Of a stretch of 64,000 bases of DNA, positions 18,016 through 27,891 are shown piece after piece. This DNA comes from Celerinatantimonas diazotrophica (lineage in GTDB: Bacteria > Pseudomonadota > Gammaproteobacteria > Enterobacterales > Celerinatantimonadaceae), in the NCBI RefSeq assembly GCF_004339545.1, contig NZ_SMGD01000016.1, forward strand, positions 124,001 through 188,000. Direction: 5' to 3'. The first letter of the stretch is position 1, and every line of letters starts with the position of its first letter. The notes beneath the pieces were generated by a model that made no database searches, was not told the origin of the DNA, and saw only the letters and a program-made list of their open reading frames with translations. The translations under genes and the position numbers were made by a program.

Positions 18016-19446
18016 TCATGCATTGCTATCCGAATTGGGCGGTGTACTTTGCTTGACCATGTCTTTTGCTGCTGGTTGCCGATTTTCTTTATTCAGTAGT
18101 GATTGTTTGAGCAGCGCTGAGTATAGCGGACTTCCACCGAGTAACTGAGCAATAAAGGTGGCTCCCAGACAAGTCATTAATAGTGGCAAAATCAGTTGGT
18201 AGTTATCAGTCATTTCGACCACCAAGACAATCCCTGTTACCGGTGCTCGGACAGTTGCAGCAAACAAAGCACCCATGCCAGCCACGGCATAAACGCCAGG
18301 TTCACCCACCAAGTTAGGGAAGAAGTGTGCGGCAATGGCACCATATGCTAAGCCTAACAATGTTCCCAATGTCAGCATCGGTGCGAATACCCCACCAGGG
18401 GCACCTGATGAAAAACATCCGAGTGTTGCAACCATGCGCAAGGCAAAAAACATCACTAGAATCACCCAAGGCATGGGATGTTTTACAAATTCGGTGATAT
18501 GAATGATACCGCCCATGGCCATGGAAGGGTAATAAAGCTGTAGGAATGCAAATATCGCCCCAAAAATAGCGCCGGTAATGGTCATTCGTAACATGTTATT
18601 GCGGTGATAGCGCTTGAACATTGCTGTCAACTGCAAGACCCAGTTATTGAAGTTGATCCCGATAATCCCAAAGATAATTCCCAGCAATAAAAAGAGCCAC
18701 AGCGATCCCAGTGGTGGAATTTGGTAGCTTTGGATCTCCATAATTGCATTTTGACCATGGAAGTAGCGCAATACGATGGTCGACATCAACGTTGCTAGCG
18801 TGACACATTTAAATGAAGTGATGTTATAGCGAAATTGTGGTCGCATCTCTTCAATAATAAATAAGATACCTGCTAAAGGGGCATTAAATGCAGCGGCTAA
18901 CCCGGCAGCGGCCCCAGAGGCGGTGAGCACGTGGGTGGCATGTTGATAACGTTTGGCTGAACCGGCACACATACGCCCGACAGCCCCACCAATTTGTACT
19001 GATGGCCCTTCGCGGCCCAGCACCATTCCGGAGCTTAAAGTGAGGGCCCCGGCGATAAATTTAACCGGTAGTACACGCCACCAACGAATATCATGTAATC
19101 CATCTAGCGCACCCTCAATATGAGGGATCCCACTTCCTGATGACTCTGGAGCGAGTTTCCCCGTTAGCCAGAAGCCGACCGCAGCGAAAATTGCGCCAGC
19201 AATAATAATCAATATAGCGATGACAAAATGGGGCAGTCCCCAGCTATCAAAAAAATGCATGCGATAATGGGCAAGGAAATTAATCGCATATTCAAAAGTT
19301 GACACAATAAGGCCAGAAATAGCACCTACAATTGCAGATAGACCGAGTAGGACGACATAGTCTGCTTGAGTTGTAAATATTTTTGGGGTCGCTCTGTGTT
19401 TGAGGAGCCCGCCTTGAAAAAAACGGAAATTTGGAGATCTGGGCAT
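18016..19446 (-). CDS. clcA: ClcA-type chloride/proton antiporter
   Basis: 476 residues, two-fold pseudo-symmetric CLC membrane protein. All anion-site motifs are visible: ESSGSGIP, GREGPSVQIGG with the gating Glu, and SGAPGGVFAPML. E. coli ClcA is 473 residues and supports extreme acid resistance by exchanging two chlorides for one proton. Divergent from the clcA-tktA gap; no partner gene. Confidence 0.94.
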   Translation of the reverse strand: MPRSPNFRFFQGGLLKHRATPKIFTTQADYVVLLGLSAIVGAISGLIVSTFEYAINFLAHYRMHFFDSWGLPHFVIAILIIIAGAIFAAVGFWLTGKLAPESSGSGIPHIEGALDGLHDIRWWRVLPVKFIAGALTLSSGMVLGREGPSVQIGGAVGRMCAGSAKRYQHATHVLTASGAAAGLAAAFNAPLAGILFIIEEMRPQFRYNITSFKCVTLATLMSTIVLRYFHGQNAIMEIQSYQIPPLGSLWLFLLLGIIFGIIGINFNNWVLQLTAMFKRYHRNNMLRMTITGAIFGAIFAFLQLYYPSMAMGGIIHITEFVKHPMPWVILVMFFALRMVATLGCFSSGAPGGVFAPMLTLGTLLGLAYGAIAAHFFPNLVGEPGVYAVAGMGALFAATVRAPVTGIVLVVEMTDNYQLILPLLMTCLGATFIAQLLGGSPLYSALLKQSLLNKENRQPAAKDMVKQSTPPNSDSNA

Positions 19447-20023
19447 TTGGCCTGAACCTAACAGTTAAATTGTGAGATGGATCATAAAAAATTGACGGCG
19501 TTAAGCTTATGGTCGTCAGGTTTTTTTGCTATGACAAACATCAACAAATCGTTTCTTTCTGTGCACAATCGAGTAGGTGAGTTTATAAACAATTGCATTT
19601 ACAAACGAATTATCGGCTCTGGAGTTAATGAAACGTATTCCCTTCACTATTTAAGGAGCAGTACTAAGACGTTGCCAGTTAATGAAGAGTGTCATAACGC
19701 CTCTCTGGTTGCTAGCTGGCATAACTTGTACGATAAAAGCATAGGGAATTTGACTGAAAAACGGCTCATGAACGCAGAACTAACAATTCATTAGCTTTAA
19801 AAATGTGATGTCAATCATTTTGTAAAGCATACAAATAACCTGGTCAGGAAACAAGCATATTCCATCACTCAGATGTATTTTTTATGTTAAATCGAGATGA
19901 GAATATGTGGCTTGGGAAGGATGAAAAATAGCTTGAAATGGACAATAGCGCTGAAAAATTACCGACAAGAGACGCACGTATTAGCTATCTAATACAATGT
20001 CAAACTATCGAGGCTGTTATCTA

Positions 20024-20185
20024 TTGTAGTTGAATTTTGTTCGAAATACGTTTAAATGAACTCATAAGGCAGTATCTGAGAGTGAATTGTCCAGCGTTAA
20101 ATGCCATTTGTGGCGGACGCAACACAACATAACTAAAACCCTCTCAGATTGCTGTAAAACTAATTACTAAAGGCTAACGGCCTTA
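20024..20185 (+). repeat. Decayed, shortened copy of the 269-bp element
   Basis: About 160 bp that follow the element in the same order (GTTGAATTTTGTTC, CAGTATCTGAGAG, TCCAGCGTTAAA, CCCTCTCAGATT, CTAATTAC, AAAGGCTAACGG) with many substitutions and the GC-rich first hairpin largely deleted. Terminal repeats are degenerate, so it is an old insertion. Confidence 0.7.
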
Positions 20186-20253
20186 ATATAAAGTTGAATT
20201 TAATGGATTATATAGCTATATCGTTGTGATTATTCGTCGATCTTTCTAATTTG

Positions 20254-20262
20254 TTATCCACA
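20254..20262 (+). promoter_or_regulatory. DnaA box TTATCCACA upstream of tktA
   Basis: A perfect consensus 9-mer in the tktA upstream region, about 100 bp before the start codon. One is expected roughly every 130 kb by chance on both strands. Confidence 0.5.
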
Positions 20263-20321
20263 GATCATTTTGTTGATATAAACGTTGAGTCGGTCGTGGG
20301 AGTTTGTGACAATGGGTAGAC

Positions 20322-20336
20322 GTGAGTATTACTATA
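20322..20336 (-). promoter_or_regulatory. Weak HexR-like site at the tktA promoter
   Basis: On the minus strand the 15-mer matches the HexR consensus TGTARTWWWAYTACA at 11 of 15 positions. It overlaps a TATAAT hexamer at 20335-20340. Weak alone; it is listed because a better site lies upstream of pgk. Confidence 0.25.
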
Positions 20337-20364
20337 TAATCAATTCATTCATCAGGAGAAATCA

Positions 20365-22356
20365 ATGTCTTCCCGTCGACAGCTTGCTAATGCGATTCGG
20401 GCGTTAAGTATGGACGCCGTGCAAAAAGCTAAATCTGGTCATCCAGGCGCCCCTATGGGTATGGCTGATATTGCCGAAGTTCTCTGGCGTGACTATTTAA
20501 AACATAATCCACGCAATCCCAAATGGGCTGACCGTGACCGATTTGTTTTATCAAATGGTCATGCTTCAATGCTTCTATATTCATTGTTGCATTTAACTGG
20601 TTATGATTTGCCTATTGAAGAGTTGAAGAACTTCCGTCAATTGCATTCTAAAACTCCAGGTCATCCAGAATATGGTTATACCGCTGGCGTTGAAACAACC
20701 ACTGGCCCTTTAGGGCAAGGAATTAGCAATGCCGTGGGTATGGCGATTGCTGAGAAAACATTATCTGCCCATTTTAATCGTAAAGGGTTTGATATCGTTG
20801 ACCATTATACTTATTGCTTTTTAGGCGATGGTTGTATGATGGAAGGTATCTCTCATGAGAGTTGCTCTTTAGCCGGAACGTTAGGTTTAGGTAAACTCAT
20901 CGCATTTTATGATGATAATGGCATTTCTATTGATGGTGATGTTGAAGGTTGGTTTACTGACGATACCGCCAAACGCTTTGAAGCTTATGGATGGCATGTC
21001 ATCTCTGGGGTCGACGGTCATGATAGTGCGGCAATTAGTCGTGCTATTGAACAGGCTCGCTTGGAACATAACAAACCTACTCTGCTTTGTCTTAAAACTG
21101 TCATTGGTTTTGGTTCACCGAATAAAGCCGGGTCTCATGATAGCCACGGTGCGGCCTTAGGTGATGAAGAAGTCGCCTTAACTCGCAAGCAGTTGGGCTG
21201 GGAATACCCTCCTTTTGAAATTCCAGACGATATTTATGCACAATGGGATGCCAAAGATAAAGGCGAACAATTTGAACAGCAGTGGAATGAATTGTTCAGC
21301 GAATATCAGGAGCAATATCCTGAGTTAGCCAGCGAATTCACCCGTCGTATGGAAGGGAAACTCCCTGAAGACTGGGCTACATTTGCCGATCAAAAAATTG
21401 AAGAGTTACAAGAAACGCAAGAAAAAGTGGCGACTCGTAAATCGTCTCAGATCGTCTTAAATACCTTCGGGCCAAAATTGCCTGAACTGCTAGGTGGTTC
21501 TGCTGATTTAGCACCATCTAACTTAACGATCTGGAATGATTCCAAAGCAATCACGCATGATGATGCCTGTGGTAACTATTTGCATTATGGGGTTCGTGAA
21601 TTTGGGATGTCTGCCATTATGAATGGTATGGCTGTGCATGGCGGGTTGCTGCCATACGGTGCAACTTTCTTGATGTTTATGGAATATGCACGTAATGCTG
21701 TTCGCATGGCTTCATTGATGAAAGCGAAAACTATCTTCGTTTATACCCATGACTCGATTGGTTTGGGAGAAGATGGTCCAACACACCAAGCGGTTGAACA
21801 GACTTCTATTTTGCGTCTGACACCAAATATGCAGACTTGGCGTCCTTGTGATACCGTTGAATCGGCAATTGCGTGGCGTAGTGCTGTTGAGCGCCAAGAT
21901 GGCCCTAGTGCATTAATTTTCTCGCGTCAGGGTTTAGCACCACAAAGTCGTGATGCACAGCAGCTTAAAGATGTTGCTCGTGGTGGGTATATCCTAAAAG
22001 ATTGTGATACTACCCCCGACTTAATTTTGATTGCTACCGGGTCCGAAGTTGAGCTGGCGGTTAACGCCGCAGAGCAATTAGCTGAACAGGGTAAAGCGGT
22101 TCGCGTAGTCTCGATGCCTTGTACGGAATTGTTTGATGCGCAAGATGAAGCCTATCGAGAAGCCGTATTACCAAGTGCTGTGCGTAAACGTGTTGCAATT
22201 GAAGCTGGTATTGCTGATTTTTGGACGAAGTACACCGGTTTTGATGGTGCTATCGTTGGTATGCATACCTTTGGGGAATCAGCTCCGGCTGAAGAACTGT
22301 TTAAAGAGTTTGGATTTACAGTTGAAAATGTCGTGGCGAAAGCTTTGGCGCTGTAA
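20365..22356 (+). CDS. tktA: Transketolase
   Basis: 663 residues, thiamine-diphosphate enzyme moving two-carbon units in the pentose phosphate pathway. [18 protein letters not shown] (near residue 25) and [12 protein letters not shown] (about 154-165), the ThDP/Mg site, are clear, as is the central [13 protein letters not shown] / [18 protein letters not shown] block. AGGAG stands 7 nt before the ATG. Followed by a terminator, so transcribed separately from pgk-fbaA, unlike a single tkt-epd-pgk-fba operon. Confidence 0.97.
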   Translation: MSSRRQLANAIRALSMDAVQKAKSGHPGAPMGMADIAEVLWRDYLKHNPRNPKWADRDRFVLSNGHASMLLYSLLHLTGYDLPIEELKNFRQLHSKTPGHPEYGYTAGVETTTGPLGQGISNAVGMAIAEKTLSAHFNRKGFDIVDHYTYCFLGDGCMMEGISHESCSLAGTLGLGKLIAFYDDNGISIDGDVEGWFTDDTAKRFEAYGWHVISGVDGHDSAAISRAIEQARLEHNKPTLLCLKTVIGFGSPNKAGSHDSHGAALGDEEVALTRKQLGWEYPPFEIPDDIYAQWDAKDKGEQFEQQWNELFSEYQEQYPELASEFTRRMEGKLPEDWATFADQKIEELQETQEKVATRKSSQIVLNTFGPKLPELLGGSADLAPSNLTIWNDSKAITHDDACGNYLHYGVREFGMSAIMNGMAVHGGLLPYGATFLMFMEYARNAVRMASLMKAKTIFVYTHDSIGLGEDGPTHQAVEQTSILRLTPNMQTWRPCDTVESAIAWRSAVERQDGPSALIFSRQGLAPQSRDAQQLKDVARGGYILKDCDTTPDLILIATGSEVELAVNAAEQLAEQGKAVRVVSMPCTELFDAQDEAYREAVLPSAVRKRVAIEAGIADFWTKYTGFDGAIVGMHTFGESAPAEELFKEFGFTVENVVAKALAL

Positions 22357-22376
22357 TAACTGATTGCACGAAAGAT

Positions 22377-22406
22377 AAAAGCCCGCTTTGATTAGCGGGT
22401 TTTTTA
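22377..22406 (+). terminator. tktA terminator
   Basis: CCCGCT / AGCGGG stem, loop TTGATT, then six T, 20 bp after the stop. Confidence 0.9.
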
Positions 22407-22473
22407 TATCTGAAAAATGTTATTTCTAGCGTAAAAATAGCCGCAAAAGAGCCTCTGTTATGACTCTAAATGT

Positions 22474-22488
22474 GGTAGTATTACTACA
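22474..22488 (-). promoter_or_regulatory. HexR operator candidate upstream of pgk-fbaA
   Basis: TGTAGTAATACTACC on the minus strand matches the gammaproteobacterial HexR consensus TGTARTWWWAYTACA at 14 of 15 positions; the core GTAGTA-T-TACTAC is a perfect palindrome. HexR senses KDPG and controls glycolytic and Entner-Doudoroff genes. It is about 410 bp before pgk, within the 540-bp tktA-pgk gap, where no gene other than an unsupported 64-codon frame was found. Confidence 0.6.
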
Positions 22489-22548
22489 AATGATCGGATT
22501 GAAAGAAATAGATCAATAACAGCATTTTAGGATATGAAACTCATAGAG

Positions 22549-22557
22549 TGTGGATAA
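22549..22557 (-). promoter_or_regulatory. DnaA box upstream of pgk
   Basis: Perfect TTATCCACA on the minus strand in the tktA-pgk intergenic region. Confidence 0.45.
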
Positions 22558-22897
22558 CCTGCGATCTATATCGTATTCATCTAGAGTAAATACCGATAAA
22601 TGGGGTTTAATCACTTTAATTTTCTATCTTTCGCTAATAGTTATCGTGACAAAGATTGATAAAATAATTGCATCTGAACGTAAAAAATTTACAGTTTCTG
22701 ATGTAAATCAAGTCATGTTGGAATGCATTCAAGGTAGATTATAGGTAGCATTGTTTTAACAACATGTTGGTCAAGGCCAATGACTCTACAAGCTTCCATG
22801 ATATGAGTTTGGCAGTAGCCTTGATGGCATCGAATCGAATTAGTCGGCAAGGTCCGGCTAATAAAGTTTAGCTTTAAATATATGAAGAGGACTGATA

Positions 22898-24061
22898 ATG
22901 ACAATTATCAAAATGGCTGATCTTGATCTCAGCGGTAAACGAGTCTTAATTCGTGAAGATCTAAACGTTCCTGTAAAAAACGGTAAAGTAGCCTCTGATG
23001 CACGTATTCTTGCATCTATTCCTACCATCAAACTAGCTCTGGAAAAAGGTGCTAAGTTGATGATTACTTCTCATTTAGGCCGTCCTACTGAAGGTGAATA
23101 CAACCCTGAATTTTCTTTGCAGCCAGTGGTTGATTACCTCAATGAGGCATTAGATGCGCCTGTGCGTTTAGCTAAAGATTATTTAGATGGCATCGAAATA
23201 AATGCTGGCGAAGTCGTAGTTTTGGAAAATGTTCGCTTTAACAAAGGCGAAAAGAAAAATGACGAAGCGTTAGCTAAAAAAATGGCTGCACTATGTGATG
23301 TTTATGTCATGGATGCGTTTGGTACTGCTCACCGAGCTCAGGCATCTACCCATGGCGTAGGCCTGTTTGCACAAACAGCATGTGCGGGTCCTTTATTAGC
23401 AGGCGAACTCGAGGCTCTTGGTAAAGCAATGGATCATCCAGCTCGGCCAATGGTTGCGATTGTCGGTGGATCAAAAGTTTCAACTAAACTGACTGTACTG
23501 AAATCTCTGTCACAGGTTGCTGACCAATTAGTTGTCGGTGGTGGTATTGCCAATACCTTTATTGCGGCTAATGGCGGTAATGTTGGTAAATCTCTATATG
23601 AAGCAGACTTGGTTGATACAGCTAAAGAGTTGATGAATGAATGTTCAATTCCTGTTGCAACCGATGTTGTTGTTGGCAAAGAGTTCGATGAAAAAACGCC
23701 GGCAACGACTAAATCAGTTGCAGATGTGGCTGATGATGACATGATCTTTGACTTGGGGCCTGATTCATCTGCTCAGTTGGCCGATATTCTTAAGAATGCT
23801 AAAACTATTCTGTGGAATGGCCCTGTTGGCGTATTTGAATTTGATCAGTTCGCTGAAGGGACTAAAGTGATTGCAAATGCGATTGCTCAAAGTGATGCAT
23901 TCTCGATTGCCGGTGGTGGTGACACACTAGCAGCTATCGATAAATTCGGTATCAAAGATAAAGTATCTTATATTTCAACTGGTGGTGGTGCATTCCTTGA
24001 ATTCGTTGAAGGTAAAACGCTACCTGCTGTTGCAATGTTAGAAGAACGCGCTAAAAAATAA
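22898..24061 (+). CDS. pgk: Phosphoglycerate kinase
   Basis: 387 residues, the length of E. coli Pgk. Glycolytic transfer of phosphate from 1,3-bisphosphoglycerate to [18 protein letters not shown] (about residues 10-24), [24 protein letters not shown] and the nucleotide-binding [13 protein letters not shown] / TGGGAFLE are present. GAGGA lies 7 nt before ATG. fbaA follows. The gene usually found upstream, epd, is missing. Confidence 0.97.
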   Translation: MTIIKMADLDLSGKRVLIREDLNVPVKNGKVASDARILASIPTIKLALEKGAKLMITSHLGRPTEGEYNPEFSLQPVVDYLNEALDAPVRLAKDYLDGIEINAGEVVVLENVRFNKGEKKNDEALAKKMAALCDVYVMDAFGTAHRAQASTHGVGLFAQTACAGPLLAGELEALGKAMDHPARPMVAIVGGSKVSTKLTVLKSLSQVADQLVVGGGIANTFIAANGGNVGKSLYEADLVDTAKELMNECSIPVATDVVVGKEFDEKTPATTKSVADVADDDMIFDLGPDSSAQLADILKNAKTILWNGPVGVFEFDQFAEGTKVIANAIAQSDAFSIAGGGDTLAAIDKFGIKDKVSYISTGGGAFLEFVEGKTLPAVAMLEERAKK

Positions 24062-24069
24062 TATCTAGA

Positions 24070-24093
24070 AGGAACAGCTCATGAGCTGTTCCT
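24070..24093. terminator. 24-bp perfect palindrome between pgk and fbaA
   Basis: AGGAACAGCTCA / TGAGCTGTTCCT without loop bases, 8 bp after the pgk stop. There is no T-tract, so it may act as an mRNA-stabilising or partial attenuating hairpin within a pgk-fbaA transcript. Confidence 0.5.
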
Positions 24094-24186
24094 CTGGTTA
24101 ATTATCTGCCAGCTGATCACAGTGGTCAGGTAATTTGTTAGAATGATTATCTACATTTTAAAAGAGACAGGATGGGAACCCTTACT

Positions 24187-25263
24187 ATGTCTAAAATTTT
24201 TGATGCGGTCAAACCCGGTGTATTAACTGGTGATGACGTCCAGAAAGTATTCAAGATAGCGAAAGAAAATAACTTCGCTCTGCCTGCTGTTAACTGTGTT
24301 AACACGGATACTATCAATGCTGTATTAGAAGCAGCGGCTAAAGTTAAATCGCCTGTCATTATCCAGTTTTCCAACGGTGGTGCGGCATTTTTAGCAGGTA
24401 AAGGCATTAAACTGGAAGGTCAGCAGCCACAGATCTTAGGTGCTATCTCCGGTGCAAAACACGTTCATAACTTGGCCGAACATTATGGGGTTCCAGTTAT
24501 CCTGCATACTGACCATGCAGCTAAAAAATTGTTGCCTTGGATCGACGGCTTATTAGATGCTGGTGAAAAACATTTTGCTGAAACTGGCAAACCATTGTTT
24601 AGCTCTCATATGCTGGATCTTTCTGAAGAGTCTCTTGAAGATAACATCGAAATTAGTTCTAAATATTTAGCTCGTATGGCTAAAATGGACATGACTCTGG
24701 AAATTGAACTGGGTTGTACTGGTGGTGAAGAAGATGGCGTTGATAACAGCCATATGGATGCTTCATCTTTGTACACTCAGCCAGAAGATGTTGCTTACGC
24801 GTATGAAAAATTGCATGCGATTAGCCCACGTTTCACTATTGCTGCTTCATTCGGTAATGTACACGGTGTATATAAACCAGGCAACGTTGTTCTCAAACCA
24901 ACGATTTTGCGCGATTCTCAGAAACATGTGTCTGAAAAATTCAATTTACCAGAAAAATCATTGGATTTTGTATTCCATGGTGGTTCAGGCTCTTCACTAG
25001 AAGAAATCCGCGAAGCAATCAGCTACGGTGTGATTAAAATGAATATCGACACTGATACTCAGTGGGCGAACTGGCACGGTGTATTAGACTATTACAAAGC
25101 TAACGAAGGTTATCTGCAAAGCCAGATTGGTAACCCTAAAGGCGACGACCAACCAAATAAAAAATTCTACGATCCTCGCGTTTGGTTACGTAAAGGTGAA
25201 GAATCAATGGTTAAACGCTTAGAAGAAGCGTTCAATGCTCTGAATGCGATTGATGTACTGTAA
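24187..25263 (+). CDS. fbaA: Class II fructose-bisphosphate aldolase
   Basis: 358 residues, zinc-dependent. I start at MSKIFDAVKPGVLTGDD, matching family members; the ATG five codons earlier has AGG adjoining it and is less likely. Zinc ligands lie in LHTDHAAKK and VFHGGSGSS (class II signature), and ELGCTGGEEDGVDNS is the second signature. It follows pgk with a 125-bp gap. Confidence 0.97.
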   Translation: MSKIFDAVKPGVLTGDDVQKVFKIAKENNFALPAVNCVNTDTINAVLEAAAKVKSPVIIQFSNGGAAFLAGKGIKLEGQQPQILGAISGAKHVHNLAEHYGVPVILHTDHAAKKLLPWIDGLLDAGEKHFAETGKPLFSSHMLDLSEESLEDNIEISSKYLARMAKMDMTLEIELGCTGGEEDGVDNSHMDASSLYTQPEDVAYAYEKLHAISPRFTIAASFGNVHGVYKPGNVVLKPTILRDSQKHVSEKFNLPEKSLDFVFHGGSGSSLEEIREAISYGVIKMNIDTDTQWANWHGVLDYYKANEGYLQSQIGNPKGDDQPNKKFYDPRVWLRKGEESMVKRLEEAFNALNAIDVL

Positions 25264-25295
25264 TCCATTAAGTTAGTTCGTTAGCATTGTGAAGA

Positions 25296-25321
25296 AAACC
25301 GGTCATTTGGCCGGTTTTTTT
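25296..25321 (+). terminator. fbaA terminator
   Basis: AAACCGG / CCGGTTT stem followed by T residues, about 30 bp after the stop. Confidence 0.9.
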
Positions 25322-25703
25322 ATCTTCGATGAGCCGCCAAGGTGCTCATCAGAGTGGATATATGGATAAGAAGCGGGTTATTTTTCTACTATATTTTAGC
25401 AAAGCTGATGTGCCAAGTGACTTTAATTCGACCTGTTGGTAAGTATGGTGTGTCATGGCTAAGCATAAGATCCTAGCGAGTAAAACGACTAAAGGATGTG
25501 GTCACGAAACAAGATGACGGTTTTTACCTAACATCGTCAGCTTGATATATGAAGAATATTCTATTGCTTATTGGATGTGAATTTTCAATGTTTCTATCTA
25601 ATTTGCTGTGGCCTTGCATTTTTTGTATTTATTCTGCGGTTCTGTTGCAACTTCTCGATGGATCGCTAAGCTCATTGATATTGTCCTTATGAAAGAGGTT
25701 CCT
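25322..25703. other. Intergenic fbaA-yggE
   Basis: About 380 bp. A hairpin GATGAGC / GCTCATC (25328-25350) follows the fbaA terminator. Otherwise no gene or clear operator; it holds the yggE promoter. Confidence 0.5.
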
Positions 25704-26372
25704 ATGTTTATGTCACGAATATGGTTTATCGCTACGCTTTGTGGACTACTGCTAAGTGGCCAAGCCTTGGCGACAACATTGACCATAACAGGAAATGCAT
25801 CAATGCAAGTGATGCCTGATATGGCAACCATTATGTTTACAGTGTCTAAGACAGCTAAGACAGCATCCACTGCAAAGCAACAAGCGGATCAGCGTGTGCG
25901 GGCTCTGCAAAATGAACTTGGTCATCAATCATGGCTTCATTTTAGTAGTGGTCAACTTCGAGTCATGCCTGTTTATTCGCTGGATACCAATAAGAACCGT
26001 CAATTGAGCGGCTATCAGGCAAGGCGCCCGGTTATTGTAAAGATTATGAATCTCGCCAAGTTAAGTGATGTTCTCGGAAGCGGGTTGCAAGAAGCAGATA
26101 GCGTGACGCAAATTCGGTATGATAGTTCTAAGCGCGCCAAATTAACTGAGCGAGTTCGCCTTGCAGCGCTTAAAAATGCCCAACTTATTGCCCATCAATT
26201 TGCAAAAGCTCTCAATAAAAAGGTGGTGTCAGTTGATTCGATTGATTATAACAATCGCATGCCCAATCAACCGATTCAATTACTTCGAGAAGCAAAATTC
26301 AGTTCTAATAGTTACCAGAGTGAAAGCCTTCGTATTGATGACTCGGTGTTGGTTCACTTTACGCTCGACTAA
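25704..26372 (+). CDS. SIMPL domain (DUF541) periplasmic protein, YggE-like
   Basis: 222 residues. MFMSRIWFIATLCGLLLSGQALA is a clear signal peptide with cleavage after ALA, then TTLTITGNASMQVMPDMATI, the SIMPL opening. E. coli YggE (246) lowers oxidative stress by an unknown mechanism. I choose ATG 25704 because AGAGG lies 7 nt upstream; the longer open frame would place 32 odd residues before the signal peptide. Convergent with serA and sharing its terminator. Confidence 0.85.
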   Translation: MFMSRIWFIATLCGLLLSGQALATTLTITGNASMQVMPDMATIMFTVSKTAKTASTAKQQADQRVRALQNELGHQSWLHFSSGQLRVMPVYSLDTNKNRQLSGYQARRPVIVKIMNLAKLSDVLGSGLQEADSVTQIRYDSSKRAKLTERVRLAALKNAQLIAHQFAKALNKKVVSVDSIDYNNRMPNQPIQLLREAKFSSNSYQSESLRIDDSVLVHFTLD

Positions 26373-26375
26373 TAA

Positions 26376-26400
26376 AAAAGCCTGCAAAAAGCAGGCTTCA
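26376..26400. terminator. Bidirectional terminator yggE/serA
   Basis: AAGCCTGC / GCAGGCTT stem with A-run before and T-run after on the minus strand, between convergent genes. Confidence 0.88.
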
Positions 26401-26421
26401 AATAAAAAGCAAAGAGTTACC

Positions 26422-27654
26422 TTAATACAATACGCGAGCGCGAATAGTTCCATCAATTGCTTTTAGTTTTTCCAGCGCTGTGTGGCTCTGAGTGGTTTGT
26501 ACATCAATGACCACATAACCAATACCACCGGCTGTTTGCAGATATTGGGCGGCAATGTTGAATTCATCATCTGCAAAGATTTGGTTAATTTTAGTAATCA
26601 CACCGGGCTGATTGTGATGGATATGGAGCAAACGACTCGCGCCATCAGTATTGGCTGGTAGCGACACTTCAGGGAAGTTTACTGCAGACAATGTTGAGCC
26701 ATTATCAGAGTATTTCACCAGCTTGGATGCTACTTCGGTACCGATATTCTCTTGAGCTTCTTGGGTACTTCCCCCAATGTGTGGCGTGAGCAGAACGTTA
26801 TCAAATTCACGAAGCGGTGATACAAACTCTTCTTTATTTGATTTGGGTTCGCTTGGATAGACATCAATCGCTGCACCAGCAACTTTATCTGTTGCTAATG
26901 CTTGAGCGAGTGCATCAATGTCAACGACACTGCCTCGAGATGCGTTAATGAGCATCGCGCCATCTTTCATTTGCGCAATCTCTTCTTGACCAAACATCAA
27001 TTTAGTTTGAGGGGTTTCTGGAACATGTAAGCTGACCACATCAGCACGATTTAAAAGTTCTTTCATCGTGCTGATTTGTCGGGCGTTGCCCAGCGATAAC
27101 TGAGGTTCAATATCGTAGTAAATAACTTCCATTCCTACGGTTTCAGCTAAAATTCCCAATTGTGTTCCAATATGGCCATAACCAATAATCCCTAATGTTT
27201 TACCACGAGCTTCAAAGGCATTATTAGCTGATTTTTGCCACTCGCCACGATGGGCTTTGGCATTACGAGAGGGAATGCCACGTAACAACAAAATTGTTTC
27301 AGCGATGACAAGCTCGGCAACGCTACGGGTATTTGAGAATGGAGCATTAAATACCGGGATCCCCAAGTCCCTTGCCGCGTCTAAATCGACTTGATTTGTA
27401 CCAATACAAAAACAACCGATTGCGACTAGTTTTTCCGCATGAGCTAAAACTTCTTTAGTCAGCTGAGAACGCGATCGAATCCCGATAAAGTGGACATCTT
27501 TAATTTTTTCAATGAGATCTTCTTTGCTCAAGGATGTTTTTAACTGTTCAATATTGGTATAACCCGCACTATGAAAGCTTTCGATAGAGCTGGGGTGTAA
27601 CCCTTCGAGCAACAGAATTTTTATTTTATCTTTATCGAGTGAAAATTTTGACAT
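26422..27654 (-). CDS. serA: D-3-phosphoglycerate dehydrogenase
   Basis: 410 residues, same as E. coli SerA; first step of serine synthesis. Substrate domain, then the NAD site LGIIGYGHIGTQLG (about residues 151-164) and the RGSVVDIDAL and HIGGSTQEAQ catalytic blocks. A C-terminal ACT domain (last 75 residues, HHNQPGVITKINQIF) should bind serine for feedback inhibition. An imperfect hairpin at 27717-27743 lies in its leader. Confidence 0.96.
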   Translation of the reverse strand: MSKFSLDKDKIKILLLEGLHPSSIESFHSAGYTNIEQLKTSLSKEDLIEKIKDVHFIGIRSRSQLTKEVLAHAEKLVAIGCFCIGTNQVDLDAARDLGIPVFNAPFSNTRSVAELVIAETILLLRGIPSRNAKAHRGEWQKSANNAFEARGKTLGIIGYGHIGTQLGILAETVGMEVIYYDIEPQLSLGNARQISTMKELLNRADVVSLHVPETPQTKLMFGQEEIAQMKDGAMLINASRGSVVDIDALAQALATDKVAGAAIDVYPSEPKSNKEEFVSPLREFDNVLLTPHIGGSTQEAQENIGTEVASKLVKYSDNGSTLSAVNFPEVSLPANTDGASRLLHIHHNQPGVITKINQIFADDEFNIAAQYLQTAGGIGYVVIDVQTTQSHTALEKLKAIDGTIRARVLY

Positions 27655-27856
27655 GGTTTCGATCTACTCCGAATGTGTGCTGCATAACAGAGTTATAAAT
27701 TAGCAGAAAAGTGATCCCGGGGAAATGTATCATTTTCCCGGAATTGAGGGGGATAAGTGATAAATTTGGTATATCGCGTAAATGTGATCTGAATCCTTTA
27801 TGTTCAAATTTATATTTAGACATTTACTCTGAATTAGACCGTATTATCCAAATAAA

Positions 27857-27880
27857 AAAGCCAGCGGTAGGCTGGCGGAT
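27857..27880 (-). terminator. rpiA terminator
   Basis: GCCAGC / GCTGGC stem with TTTTTTATTT following on the minus strand, about 15 bp after the rpiA stop. Confidence 0.88.
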
Positions 27881-27891
27881 GGTTCGAGCTT

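Larger units (their letters stand above)
19447..20364. other. 918-bp intergenic region clcA-tktA
   Basis: Holds one open frame of 105 codons on the plus strand (19477-19794), which lacks a Shine-Dalgarno and matches nothing I know, a decayed repeat copy at 20024-20185, a perfect DnaA box at 20254-20262 and the tktA promoter region. The rest shows no structure I can support. Confidence 0.6.

Noticed and set aside
19477-19794. 105-codon open frame between clcA and tktA
   Set aside because: No ribosome binding site, no recognisable motif, average composition for AT-rich intergenic DNA; noted only within the intergenic entry.
22550-22744. 64-codon open frame upstream of pgk
   Set aside because: No Shine-Dalgarno, overlaps the DnaA box and looks like open intergenic sequence.
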